This document shows, one piece after another, positions 1 through 5,488 of a DNA stretch of 5,621 bases. How positions within the stretch are numbered: the stretch's first letter is position 1; each line of letters starts with the position of its first letter. The translations under genes were made by a program, and so were the position numbers. A model generated the notes under the pieces. That model was not told the DNA's origin. It saw only the letters and a list, made by a program, of their open reading frames with translations, and ran no database searches. Source of the DNA: Hyphomicrobiales bacterium (GTDB lineage Bacteria; Pseudomonadota; Alphaproteobacteria; Rhizobiales; Beijerinckiaceae); assembly GCA_003567055.1 (NCBI GenBank), contig PXAW01000035.1, forward strand, positions 1 through 5,621. Direction: 5' to 3'.

Positions 1-236
1 GAGAACGTGAACGATCCCGCTTCGATTTCCTCGAAAACGGTCTTGAGTCCGCCTGAAATCGCGGCCACATCCTCACGGGAGAGGATGCCGGTCTCCGCCA
101 GCATCGCCGCATGGGCAAGCGAGCCCTGGATGTCCTGGCGCGCCATGCGCTTGTCGAAGTCGATGGAGGCGTTGATCTCCTCCATGATCTCGGCGGGTCC
201 GCTGGCATAGCGTCCGCCCCACATCCGATTGCTCAC
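1..236 (-). CDS. argH: Argininosuccinate lyase, N-terminal part (5' end of gene; runs off the window)
   Basis: This is the last enzyme of arginine synthesis; it splits argininosuccinate into arginine and fumarate in the cytosol. About 78 N-terminal residues are visible. They begin [10 protein letters not shown], followed by an [11 protein letters not shown] segment and [12 protein letters not shown], the characteristic opening of ArgH in the fumarase/aspartase superfamily; full proteins are usually about 460 residues, so most of the gene lies to the left. The start is a GTG at 236, chosen because an AGAGGGG Shine-Dalgarno (250 to 244 on this strand) sits 7 bases upstream and the homology starts immediately. 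The gene is divergent from tlpA, whose start is only 21 bases away, so each promoter probably overlaps the neighbouring gene. Identification is from recognised motifs; nothing appears broken in the visible part. Confidence 0.93.
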   Translation of the reverse strand, partial: MSNRMWGGRYASGPAEIMEEINASIDFDKRMARQDIQGSLAHAAMLAETGILSREDVAAISGGLKTVFEEIEAGSFTF

Positions 237-257
237 GTGCTGGCCCCTCTTGATGGA

Positions 258-986
258 ATGACGGTGAAATCGACGATGACGATGCACAATGACGAGCCGA
301 ACCGCCCCGCCGATGATCGTGACCAAGCGATAGCGCCTGCTTCCGGACGGGGCAAGGCCCCGAAAGCGTTGATTGCGCTGGCCCTGCTGGTCGGTGCGGC
401 GGGCGTTGCCTATACCGTGCTCTCGCCGGGCGGCGAGGCCGTGGCGGAGGAATGCCGGCCCTCCGTGCCCGTCGTCGAGGCGCTGGCGCCGCATGCGCGC
501 GGGGAGGTGGCGGCGGTGAATGTCCATTCCGTGCCGCGTCTGCCGCCCGATTTCAGCTTCACCGGACCGGATGGTGAGGTCATGACGCTGGCCGATTTCA
601 CCGGCCGCACGGTGCTCGTCAATCTCTGGGCTACCTGGTGCGCACCCTGCCGCGAGGAGATGCCGGCGCTCAACACCGTTCAGACGGAATTCGGCGGCGA
701 TGATTTCGAGGTGGTGGCGATCAACGTCGATACCCGCAATCTCGACAAGCCGCGCGCCTGGCTGGAGGAGCACGGCATCGATGATCTGCGCTTCTTCGCC
801 GAGCACGAGGGCGTCCTGCTGCAGAGTCTGCAGCGCTCCGGCCATGTCGTCGGCCTGCCGACGACGGTGATCTTCGGTCCGAACAATTGTGAACTCGCCA
901 TCCTGCGCGGCTATGCCGACTGGGCCAGCGAGGATGCGTTCGGCTTCCTGCGCGAAGCGCTCAACGGCGCGCGCGGTTCTTCTTGA
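258..986 (+). CDS. tlpA: TlpA-type membrane-anchored thiol:disulfide interchange protein
   Basis: This is a periplasmic thioredoxin-fold reductase held by one N-terminal membrane helix. In Bradyrhizobium, TlpA reduces ScoI and the CuA site of cytochrome oxidase during aa3 oxidase biogenesis; the same role is inferred here. In the 242-residue product, a polar N-terminus is followed by a hydrophobic helix at about 34-55, then the thioredoxin domain with the active site WCAPC (127-131) after LVNLWAT, and the cis-proline in GLPTT (201). Two further cysteines, C66 just after the anchor and C211 near the C-terminus, match the second, structural disulfide known in Bradyrhizobium TlpA. The segment [11 protein letters not shown] and the ending WASEDA also resemble that protein. 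The start is uncertain: ATG codons at 258, 276 and 282 are possible; GGTGA at 262-266 would favour 276. It is divergent from argH and 81 bases upstream of fdhF in the same direction. Confidence 0.88.
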   Translation: MTVKSTMTMHNDEPNRPADDRDQAIAPASGRGKAPKALIALALLVGAAGVAYTVLSPGGEAVAEECRPSVPVVEALAPHARGEVAAVNVHSVPRLPPDFSFTGPDGEVMTLADFTGRTVLVNLWATWCAPCREEMPALNTVQTEFGGDDFEVVAINVDTRNLDKPRAWLEEHGIDDLRFFAEHEGVLLQSLQRSGHVVGLPTTVIFGPNNCELAILRGYADWASEDAFGFLREALNGARGSS

Positions 987-992
987 CGCGCG

Positions 993-1041
993 CTTGCGCT
1001 GTTGTTCTGATGCTTGTCGCGCAAGGCGAAGAGGCTTCGCT
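993..1041 (+). other. Tandem hairpins between tlpA and fdhF
   Basis: Two inverted repeats lie between the tlpA stop and the fdhF ribosome site. CTTGCGC (993-999) pairs with GCGCAAG (1019-1025) across a 19-base loop. GCGAAG (1026-1031) pairs with CTTCGC (1035-1040) across a 3-base loop, extendable by a G-U pair at 1025/1041. No T-tract follows, so this is not a standard intrinsic terminator. It may be a weak terminator or mRNA-processing/stability structure that sets fdhF apart from tlpA. The pairing is read directly; the role is inference. Confidence 0.35.
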
Positions 1042-1057
1042 GCGGGTGAGGGCGTCG

Positions 1058-1062
1058 GGAGG
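1058..1062 (+). promoter_or_regulatory. fdhF Shine-Dalgarno (decides the start)
   Basis: GGAGG lies 5 bases before the ATG at 1068 but only 2 bases before an in-frame GTG at 1065. The spacing favours ATG 1068 as the true start of fdhF over the one-codon-longer GTG alternative. Confidence 0.75.
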
Positions 1063-1067
1063 ACGTG

Positions 1068-3881
1068 ATGGCGCGGGCAACGGAATCGGGCGCCGACCAG
1101 GGCGCGGGCGCGCAGACCCGTATCGCCTTCGAACTCGACGGGCGTGAGGTGGTCGCCCGGGCTGGCGAGACCATCTGGGATGTGGCCCGGCGCGAAGGCG
1201 TCACCATCCCGCATCTGTGCCATCGCCCGGAAGCCGGCTACGCGCCGGACGGCAATTGCCGCGCCTGCATGGTCGAGATCGAGGGCGAGCGCGTGCTTGC
1301 CGCCTCCTGCATCCGCGAACCGCAGCCCGGCATGGTGGTCAAGAGCGCCTCCGACCGCGCCGTCACCGCGCGCAAGCTGGTGATGGAGCTCCTCGTCGCC
1401 GACCAGCCGCCGCAAGAGACGGCGCATGACCAGATCGCGCCGCTATGGCACTTCGCCGAGGCGCAGGGCGTCGCGCAATCGCGCTTTCCCTCGCGATTCG
1501 AGGCAGAAACCCCGCATCAGGATCTGTCGCACCCGGCCATGGCGGTCAATCTCGATGCCTGCATCGCCTGCAATCTGTGCGCCCGCGCCTGCCGCGACGT
1601 CCAGGTCAACGACGTGATCGGCATGGGCTTTCGCGGCGATCACCATCGCCCGGTCTTCGATCTCGACGATGCCATGGCGGATTCCACCTGTGTGGCCTGC
1701 GGCGAATGCGTTGCGGCCTGCCCCACCGGCGCCCTGATGCCGAAATCCATCGTCGATGCCGAGACCCAGATCGGCTCGCGGGCGGTTGATCGCGAGGTGG
1801 ATTCCGTCTGCCCCTATTGCGGCGTGGGCTGTCAGATAAGCTACAAGATCCGCGACGGTGAAATCGCCTATGTCGAGGGGCGCGACGGGCCGGCCAACGA
1901 GAACCGGCTCTGCGTCAAGGGCCGCTTCGGCTTCGATTACATCAGCAACCCCGAGCGCCTGACAAGGCCGCTGATCCGCCGCGAGAACGCGCCCAAGGGG
2001 CTCAATGTCGATCCCGCGAACCCGCTGACCCATTTTCGCGAGGCGAGCTGGGACGAGGCGCTGAGCCTCGCCGCCCAAGGCTTGAATCGCATCCGCAAGG
2101 ATCATGGCGGGCACGCCATTGCCGGTTTCGGTTCGGCCAAGGGCTCGAACGAAGAGGCCTATCTCTTCCAGAAGCTGATCCGGCAGGCTTTCGGGACCAA
2201 CAATGTCGATCACTGCACGCGGCTGTGCCATGCCTCCTCCGTCGCCGCCCTGATGGAGGGGATCGGCTCCGGCGCTGTGACGGCGCCGTTTACCGATGCG
2301 CTTGAAAGTGACGTGATCATCGTGATCGGCGCCAATCCGACCGAGAACCACCCCGTCGCCGCGACCTATTTCAAGCAGGCCGCCAGGGCCGGCGCGCGGC
2401 TGATCGTGATGGATCCGCGCGGCCACGCCCTGCGCAAGCATGCCAGCGATCTCGTCCAGTTCCGTCCCGGCTCGGATGTGGCTTTGCTCAACGCCATGAT
2501 GCATGTCATCGTCGCGGAAGAGCTCTATGACCGGCAATATATCCAGGCCCATACGGAAGGCTTCGAGAAGCTCTCGGCGCATCTCGCACGCTACACGCCG
2601 GAAGCCATGGCGCCGGTCTGCGGCATCGAGGCCGGGCGGATCCGGGATCTCGCGCGCGCCTATGCGCAGGCGGAGCGGGCGATGATCTTCTGGGGGATGG
2701 GCGTCTCGCAGCACACGCATGGCACCGACAATGCCCGCTGCCTGATCTCGCTTGCCCTGATGACCGGCCATGTCGGGCGCCCCGGCACCGGTTTGCATCC
2801 GCTTCGCGGCCAGAACAACGTGCAAGGCGCTTCCGATGCCGGGCTGATCCCGATGGTCCTGCCCGATTACGCGAAGGTCGGCGACCCCGCCGTGCGGGAA
2901 CGCTTCGAGGCGCTGTGGGGCTTTGCGATCGATCCGCAGCCCGGGCTCACCGTGGTCGAGATCATCGAGGCCATCCATCGCGAAGAGATCCGCGCCATGT
3001 ATATCATGGGCGAAAACCCCGCCATGTCGGATCCCGATGTCGCCCATGCCCGTGAGGCGCTGGCCGCGCTCGATCACCTCGTGGTGCAGGACATCTTCCT
3101 CACCGAGACCGCGATGTTCGCCGATATCGTCCTGCCCGCCTCCGCCTGGCCGGAGAAGACCGGGACGGTGACGAATACCAACCGGCAGGTCCAGATGGGC
3201 CGCCCGGCCCTGCCGCCACCCGGCGATGCGCGCGAGGATCTCGCGATCATCATCGATCTCGCCCGTCATCTGGGCCTTGGCTGGGATTACGCCCATCCGC
3301 GCGACGTCTTCGCCGAGATGGCTCAGGCGATGCCGTCCATGGCGAATATCAGCTGGGAGCGGCTGGAGCGCGAAGGCGCGGTGACCTATCCCTGCCCGGC
3401 TCCCGATCGGCCGGGCAGCGCCATCGTCTTCGGCGACGGCTTTCCGCGCGAGGGCGGGCGCGGCCTGTTCGTGCCGGCGGATGTCAGCGATCCGGCGGAA
3501 TTGCCGGACGAGGCCTTCCCGCTGGTGCTTACCACCGGGCGCCAGCTCGAGCACTGGCATACCGGCGCCATGACCCGGCGCGCCTCGGTTCTCGATGCCA
3601 TCGAGCCCGGCCCGAGCGCGAGCCTGCATCCCGATACGCTCGCACGGCTCGGCATCGCGCCCGGCGAGACGATCCGCGTCGAGACACGGCGCGGCGCCAT
3701 CAGCCTCCCCGCCCGCGCCGATACCGCGCTTCAGGCCCAGATGATCTTCATCCCCTTCGCCTATGTGGAGGCGGCGGCCAATATCCTGACGAACCCGGTC
3801 CTCGATCCCTACGGCAAGATCCCCGAGTTCAAGTTCTGCGCGGCGCGGGTGGCACGGGAGGCGGTTGCAGTGGCGGAGTGA
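1068..3881 (+). CDS. fdhF: Formate dehydrogenase alpha subunit (FdsA/NuoG-like, Mo/W-bisMGD, cysteine type)
   Basis: This is a cytosolic molybdopterin enzyme oxidising formate to CO2 and passing electrons along Fe-S clusters. The 937-residue protein is full length for FdsA-like subunits. In order: an N-terminal 2Fe-2S ferredoxin domain (C51, C64, C67, C81); two 4Fe-4S sites (C165, C168, C171, C175 and C208, C211, C214, C218); the 4Fe-4S of the catalytic domain (C248, C251, C255, C282) with the conserved K284; then the bis-MGD domain and, from about 815, the dinucleotide-binding domain with [16 protein letters not shown]. The metal ligand is C387 followed by H388, in place of selenocysteine, and R580 lies in [12 protein letters not shown]. 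These correspond to C386, H387 and R587 of the Rhodobacter capsulatus enzyme. No Cys occurs between 82 and 164, so the His-Cys3 cluster motif of NuoG-type proteins is absent. No FdsB, FdsG, FdsC or FdsD gene is adjacent, so its electron acceptor is unknown; it could equally be labelled fdsA. Confidence 0.93.
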   Translation: MARATESGADQGAGAQTRIAFELDGREVVARAGETIWDVARREGVTIPHLCHRPEAGYAPDGNCRACMVEIEGERVLAASCIREPQPGMVVKSASDRAVTARKLVMELLVADQPPQETAHDQIAPLWHFAEAQGVAQSRFPSRFEAETPHQDLSHPAMAVNLDACIACNLCARACRDVQVNDVIGMGFRGDHHRPVFDLDDAMADSTCVACGECVAACPTGALMPKSIVDAETQIGSRAVDREVDSVCPYCGVGCQISYKIRDGEIAYVEGRDGPANENRLCVKGRFGFDYISNPERLTRPLIRRENAPKGLNVDPANPLTHFREASWDEALSLAAQGLNRIRKDHGGHAIAGFGSAKGSNEEAYLFQKLIRQAFGTNNVDHCTRLCHASSVAALMEGIGSGAVTAPFTDALESDVIIVIGANPTENHPVAATYFKQAARAGARLIVMDPRGHALRKHASDLVQFRPGSDVALLNAMMHVIVAEELYDRQYIQAHTEGFEKLSAHLARYTPEAMAPVCGIEAGRIRDLARAYAQAERAMIFWGMGVSQHTHGTDNARCLISLALMTGHVGRPGTGLHPLRGQNNVQGASDAGLIPMVLPDYAKVGDPAVRERFEALWGFAIDPQPGLTVVEIIEAIHREEIRAMYIMGENPAMSDPDVAHAREALAALDHLVVQDIFLTETAMFADIVLPASAWPEKTGTVTNTNRQVQMGRPALPPPGDAREDLAIIIDLARHLGLGWDYAHPRDVFAEMAQAMPSMANISWERLEREGAVTYPCPAPDRPGSAIVFGDGFPREGGRGLFVPADVSDPAELPDEAFPLVLTTGRQLEHWHTGAMTRRASVLDAIEPGPSASLHPDTLARLGIAPGETIRVETRRGAISLPARADTALQAQMIFIPFAYVEAAANILTNPVLDPYGKIPEFKFCAARVAREAVAVAE

Positions 3882-3890
3882 GGGGGAGGG

Positions 3891-4427
3891 TCAGCTGCTC
3901 TGTGACTGCGTGATCGTGTTGGCCGTGTTGAGCATACCGCGCATCTCCTGCGGCATCTGGTGCTCGGCATTCTGTTCGGCGGCCAAGCGGAAGACTCCGC
4001 GAAGAACCAGCGAGATGATGACGACCGAGCCGCCGATCGTGGCGAGGACCAGTGCGCTGCGGAAATAGGGGCCTTGCAGATAAAAGAAGAATTGGTGGAA
4101 AAATATAACGCAAATGAGGAGTGCTTGCAAAAAAGCGACAAATCCAAGCGAAACTCCGATCATGAAAAATCTGATACGTTTATAAAAACTGAGTTCGGCC
4201 CTTGCCTCATCAATGTATTCGTTGAATGAAAATAAAAGATTTTGTTTTTGGATTGATCTATCACTTAAATGATAAACTTTTCTGCCAAGTCTTTCTATTT
4301 CATTCTCAATTTCCTCTAAGGTAGCTCTGATGCGGTGATTTTCACCGCTGCGCTCATCAGCGCCCTCCGCGAGAAAATCATTCAGACTCTCATTTCTCTT
4401 TTTGTCTTCGCCGTTCTCGCTGGTCAT
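3891..4427 (-). CDS. Coiled-coil protein with two membrane helices; putative PanT-like toxin/effector
   Basis: I do not recognise a named family. The 178-residue product has a charged N-terminus (1-35), a predicted helical or coiled-coil stretch (about 32-84, including ATLEEIENEIERLGRK), membrane helix 1 (about 87-116, very Phe/Ile-rich), a short turn (QGPYF), membrane helix 2 (about 123-142), and a polar C-terminal tail. This resembles small two-helix membrane effectors, such as SLATT-type proteins or the membrane-disrupting partners of Panacea antitoxins. It begins 38 bases inside the upstream Panacea gene, with only a poor Shine-Dalgarno (GAGAAAT), suggesting translational coupling. Bases 4081-4320 are about 33% G+C, whereas 3901-4080 are about 62%, so the N-terminal two thirds looks foreign. 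It converges on fdhF with a 9-base gap. The reading frame is clear; toxin function is inference from architecture and neighbour. Confidence 0.75.
   Translation of the reverse strand: MTSENGEDKKRNESLNDFLAEGADERSGENHRIRATLEEIENEIERLGRKVYHLSDRSIQKQNLLFSFNEYIDEARAELSFYKRIRFFMIGVSLGFVAFLQALLICVIFFHQFFFYLQGPYFRSALVLATIGGSVVIISLVLRGVFRLAAEQNAEHQMPQEMRGMLNTANTITQSQSS
4081..4320. other. Low-G+C block inside the two-helix membrane protein gene
   Basis: Counting directly, 79 of these 240 bases are G or C (33%), compared with 112 of 180 (62%) in the adjacent 3901-4080 and clearly high G+C in fdhF. The block covers the N-terminal part and first membrane helix of the minus-strand gene at 3891-4427. Hydrophobic Phe/Ile codons explain part of the drop but not the Lys/Asn/Glu-rich soluble part. 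It suggests horizontally acquired or chimeric DNA. Confidence 0.8.
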
Positions 4428-4890
4428 CGCGCAATTTCTCGAAATGTGACTTGATCAGTTTCTGCGGAATTTCCGCATAGGTTCCCTTTTTTTCCTTGAT
4501 CTGTGACCATGGAGTACCGGGCTCATGGGTCATGTCGGACAGGCGGAAGGCGTGCAGCTTGCCGTAATGCACCGTTACGCCCCGCAGCAATTCGCGCTCG
4601 TCGTCCATCAGCGGTGAGCTGTATGGCAGGGCGCCGTCGAGCATGGCGCTCTTCTCGGTGATCGGCTGAGACCCGAACTTGTTGAAGTCGCGATAGACGG
4701 ACCGATAAACCGGCCCGTATTGCCACGCCTCCACCGGATCGCGGACGAGTTGCTTGCCGAGCAGGGCCCAGGACCAGCCATTGGCGATGTAGATCAGCTT
4801 CAGGAGCTGCATCACGGTGATCTCGCGACCGTGTTCCTTCGCCATGTCGAGGATGTGATTGGCGATGGCGCGTGCGTCGTGGCCTCCCAT
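4390..4890 (-). CDS. Panacea/DUF4065 (SocA-like) domain protein; putative antitoxin
   Basis: This 166-residue protein belongs to the Panacea family (also called DUF4065, GepA or SocA-like). Members act as antitoxins for many unrelated toxins; Caulobacter SocA instead is a ClpXP adaptor for the toxin SocB. Family marks visible here are the helix MQLLKLIYIANGWSW (27-41), EAWQYGPVYRSVY (54-66), and LSDMTHEPGTPW (117-128). The C-terminal 18 residues are strongly charged and overlap the next gene's coding sequence. The ATG at 4890 is chosen because AGGAGG lies 5 bases upstream and the conserved domain begins there; a 34-residue longer version from 4992 would start upstream of the predicted promoter. 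It is the first gene of a two-gene unit, antitoxin before toxin as in many type II systems. Domain assignment is strong; neutralisation of the downstream protein is inferred. Confidence 0.88.
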   Translation of the reverse strand: MGGHDARAIANHILDMAKEHGREITVMQLLKLIYIANGWSWALLGKQLVRDPVEAWQYGPVYRSVYRDFNKFGSQPITEKSAMLDGALPYSSPLMDDERELLRGVTVHYGKLHAFRLSDMTHEPGTPWSQIKEKKGTYAEIPQKLIKSHFEKLRDDQRERRRQKEK

Positions 4891-4895
4891 TCTCT

Positions 4896-4901
4896 CCTCC
4901 T
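4896..4901 (-). promoter_or_regulatory. Strong Shine-Dalgarno of the Panacea gene (decides the start)
   Basis: On the minus strand AGGAGG stands 5 bases before the ATG at 4890, an ideal site. The downstream overlapping gene has only a poor one, so the putative antitoxin should be translated more strongly than its partner, as expected for toxin-antitoxin pairs. Confidence 0.8.
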
Positions 4902-4933
4902 CTGGTATGTGGCCGGGCAAATCACGAGACGCA

Positions 4934-4962
4934 GATATAGAATCAGCGCGAATCGCTTGCAA
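4934..4962 (-). promoter_or_regulatory. Predicted sigma-70-type promoter of the Panacea/2TM unit, with nearby inverted repeat
   Basis: On the minus strand TTGCAA (4962-4957) and TATATC (4939-4934) are separated by exactly 17 bases, each matching the consensus at 4 of 6 positions. The start would fall near 4927, giving a leader of about 37 bases. Just upstream, TGACA (4973-4977) and TGTCA (4987-4991) form a 5-base inverted repeat with a 9-base spacer, a possible operator for autoregulation. All of this is pattern matching; no regulator is identified. Confidence 0.4.
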
Positions 4963-5014
4963 GTCGACGGCGTGACATTCGCCATTTGTCAACCTCTGGC
5001 CGTTCTCCTTTCGG

Positions 5015-5057
5015 CTTGAGACAGGTCAAGGTCGGCACCTGCATTTCATCCTATGAT
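5015..5057 (+). promoter_or_regulatory. FNR/FixK-like box and -10 element upstream of the small CxxxC protein gene
   Basis: TTGAGACAGGTCAA (5016-5029) fits the TTGA-N6-TCAA core of FNR/FnrL/FixK sites and extends to CTTGA-N6-TCAAG (5015-5030). A -10 hexamer TATGAT (5052-5057, 5 of 6 consensus matches) follows. A start near 5064 would place the box centre (5022.5) at -41.5, the standard class II activator position. No good -35 box is present, as expected for such promoters. This predicts induction when oxygen is low. The inner bases (G and G rather than T and A) deviate from the best consensus. Confidence 0.55.
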
Positions 5058-5064
5058 CACAGGA

Positions 5065-5143
5065 TTGCGTCGAAGGTGCCGAGGCCCGACAATTGCGACG
5101 ACGCAAGAGAAGCGGGGGCGCTCTGGAGCGGCATCGTTGCGTC
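5065..5143 (+). repeat. Leader repeats able to form mutually exclusive hairpins
   Basis: CGACGCAA (5099-5106) can pair with TTGCGTCG (5065-5072, 8 bp), with TTGCG immediately before it (5093-5097, 5 bp, 4-base loop), or with TTGCGTC (5137-5143, 7 bp). The same motif therefore appears three times in direct orientation and once inverted. It lies in the predicted untranslated leader of the small gene at 5199. The structure could act at the RNA level or be a repeated protein site on DNA; no known riboswitch is recognised. Confidence 0.35.
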
Positions 5144-5188
5144 AGCGGGTTATCCGCCCGGCGGGGCGAGGGCCGGAACGGGAGACAG

Positions 5189-5193
5189 GGAGG
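5189..5193 (+). promoter_or_regulatory. Shine-Dalgarno of the small CxxxC protein gene (decides the start)
   Basis: GGAGG in an AGGGAGGA context, 5 bases before the ATG at 5199. It fixes the start of an 89-residue protein rather than the 160-residue frame open from 4986, which has no comparable site. Confidence 0.75.
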
Positions 5194-5198
5194 ATACC

Positions 5199-5468
5199 AT
5201 GATCACCCTTGAGGATTGCATCGGCCTTTGTGATCTCACGCCCGAAGAAGTCGCGGCGATTGCCGAGCACGAGCATATTCCGGACATGGTGGCGGCGACG
5301 CTCGGTGCCTATCTGCTGCACGAAGAGCACGGAGTCGAGCGTATTCGCGACATGATGATCGACGATATCCGGATGGCGGTGCGCCGCCACGACGTCGCCC
5401 ATGCCCGCCAGCTCGTCGGGGCCCTGCGCCATTTCATGATCGAGCATCCCGGCCTGAAACTGCGCTGA
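5199..5468 (+). CDS. Small His-rich protein with N-terminal CxxxC; unknown function
   Basis: I do not recognise a named family, although it reads like a conserved small alphaproteobacterial protein. The 89-residue product begins MITLEDCIGLC, giving C7 and C11, and contains eight histidines (24, 26, 41, 44, 64, 68, 78, 83), several in EHEHIP and LHEEHG. It appears all-helical, acidic in the first half and basic later, without signal peptide or membrane segment, so it is probably cytosolic. Cys and His content would allow metal or cluster binding, but this is only inference. The start is set by GGAGG (5189-5193), 5 bases before ATG 5199; an upstream in-frame extension to 4986 would precede the predicted promoter and is rejected. 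It lies under an FNR/FixK-like promoter and converges on a Fis-type regulator gene, with 20 bases between stops. Confidence 0.82.
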   Translation: MITLEDCIGLCDLTPEEVAAIAEHEHIPDMVAATLGAYLLHEEHGVERIRDMMIDDIRMAVRRHDVAHARQLVGALRHFMIEHPGLKLR

Positions 5469-5485
5469 CAGGCTGGTGCCGCCTG
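5469..5485. terminator. Possible short hairpin between convergent genes
   Basis: CAGGC (5469-5473) pairs with GCCTG (5481-5485) over a 7-base loop, immediately after the stop at 5468 and just before the opposing stop at 5489. There is no T-tract on either strand and the stem is only 5 bp, so termination here is weakly supported. Confidence 0.25.
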
Positions 5486-5488
5486 GTC

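Noticed and set aside
111..257. N-terminal extension of tlpA to 111
   Set aside because: It would overlap argH by over 120 bases, encodes argH antisense rather than TlpA-like sequence, and would put about 80 residues before the membrane anchor.
2206..2240. Possible selenocysteine at the formate dehydrogenase metal ligand
   Set aside because: The codon at the ligand position is TGC (cysteine) and there is no in-frame TGA, so this is the cysteine-type enzyme.
1443..3629. 728-codon open frame on the minus strand opposite fdhF
   Set aside because: It is the antisense shadow of a high-G+C gene; its translation has no recognisable domain and is full of Arg/Gly/His/Ala runs, while the plus strand encodes a clear formate dehydrogenase.
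4891..4992. 34-residue longer version of the Panacea protein
   Set aside because: It would start upstream of the predicted promoter, and the family domain begins at the ATG at 4890 with AGGAGG before it.
4964..4992. TTGACA on the minus strand (4992-4987) as the -35 of the Panacea unit
   Set aside because: The hexamer is perfect, but the bases about 17 further on (CGTCGA) do not resemble a -10 box; the TTGCAA/TATATC pair nearer the gene is better.
4720..5019. 99-codon plus-strand frame opposite the Panacea gene
   Set aside because: Its frame is the reverse of a clear Panacea domain, has no ribosome site and no recognisable features.
5033..5048. Near-match to a sigma-54 promoter (CGGCAC-N5-TTTCA)
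   Set aside because: The spacing is right and a probable sigma-54 activator lies nearby, but the essential GC of the -12 element is TC here, and the overlapping FNR box plus TATGAT explains the region better.
4986..5198. N-terminal extension of the small CxxxC protein to a start at 4986
   Set aside because: It would begin upstream of the FNR-like box and predicted transcript start, lacks a ribosome site, and the ATG at 5199 has an ideal one.
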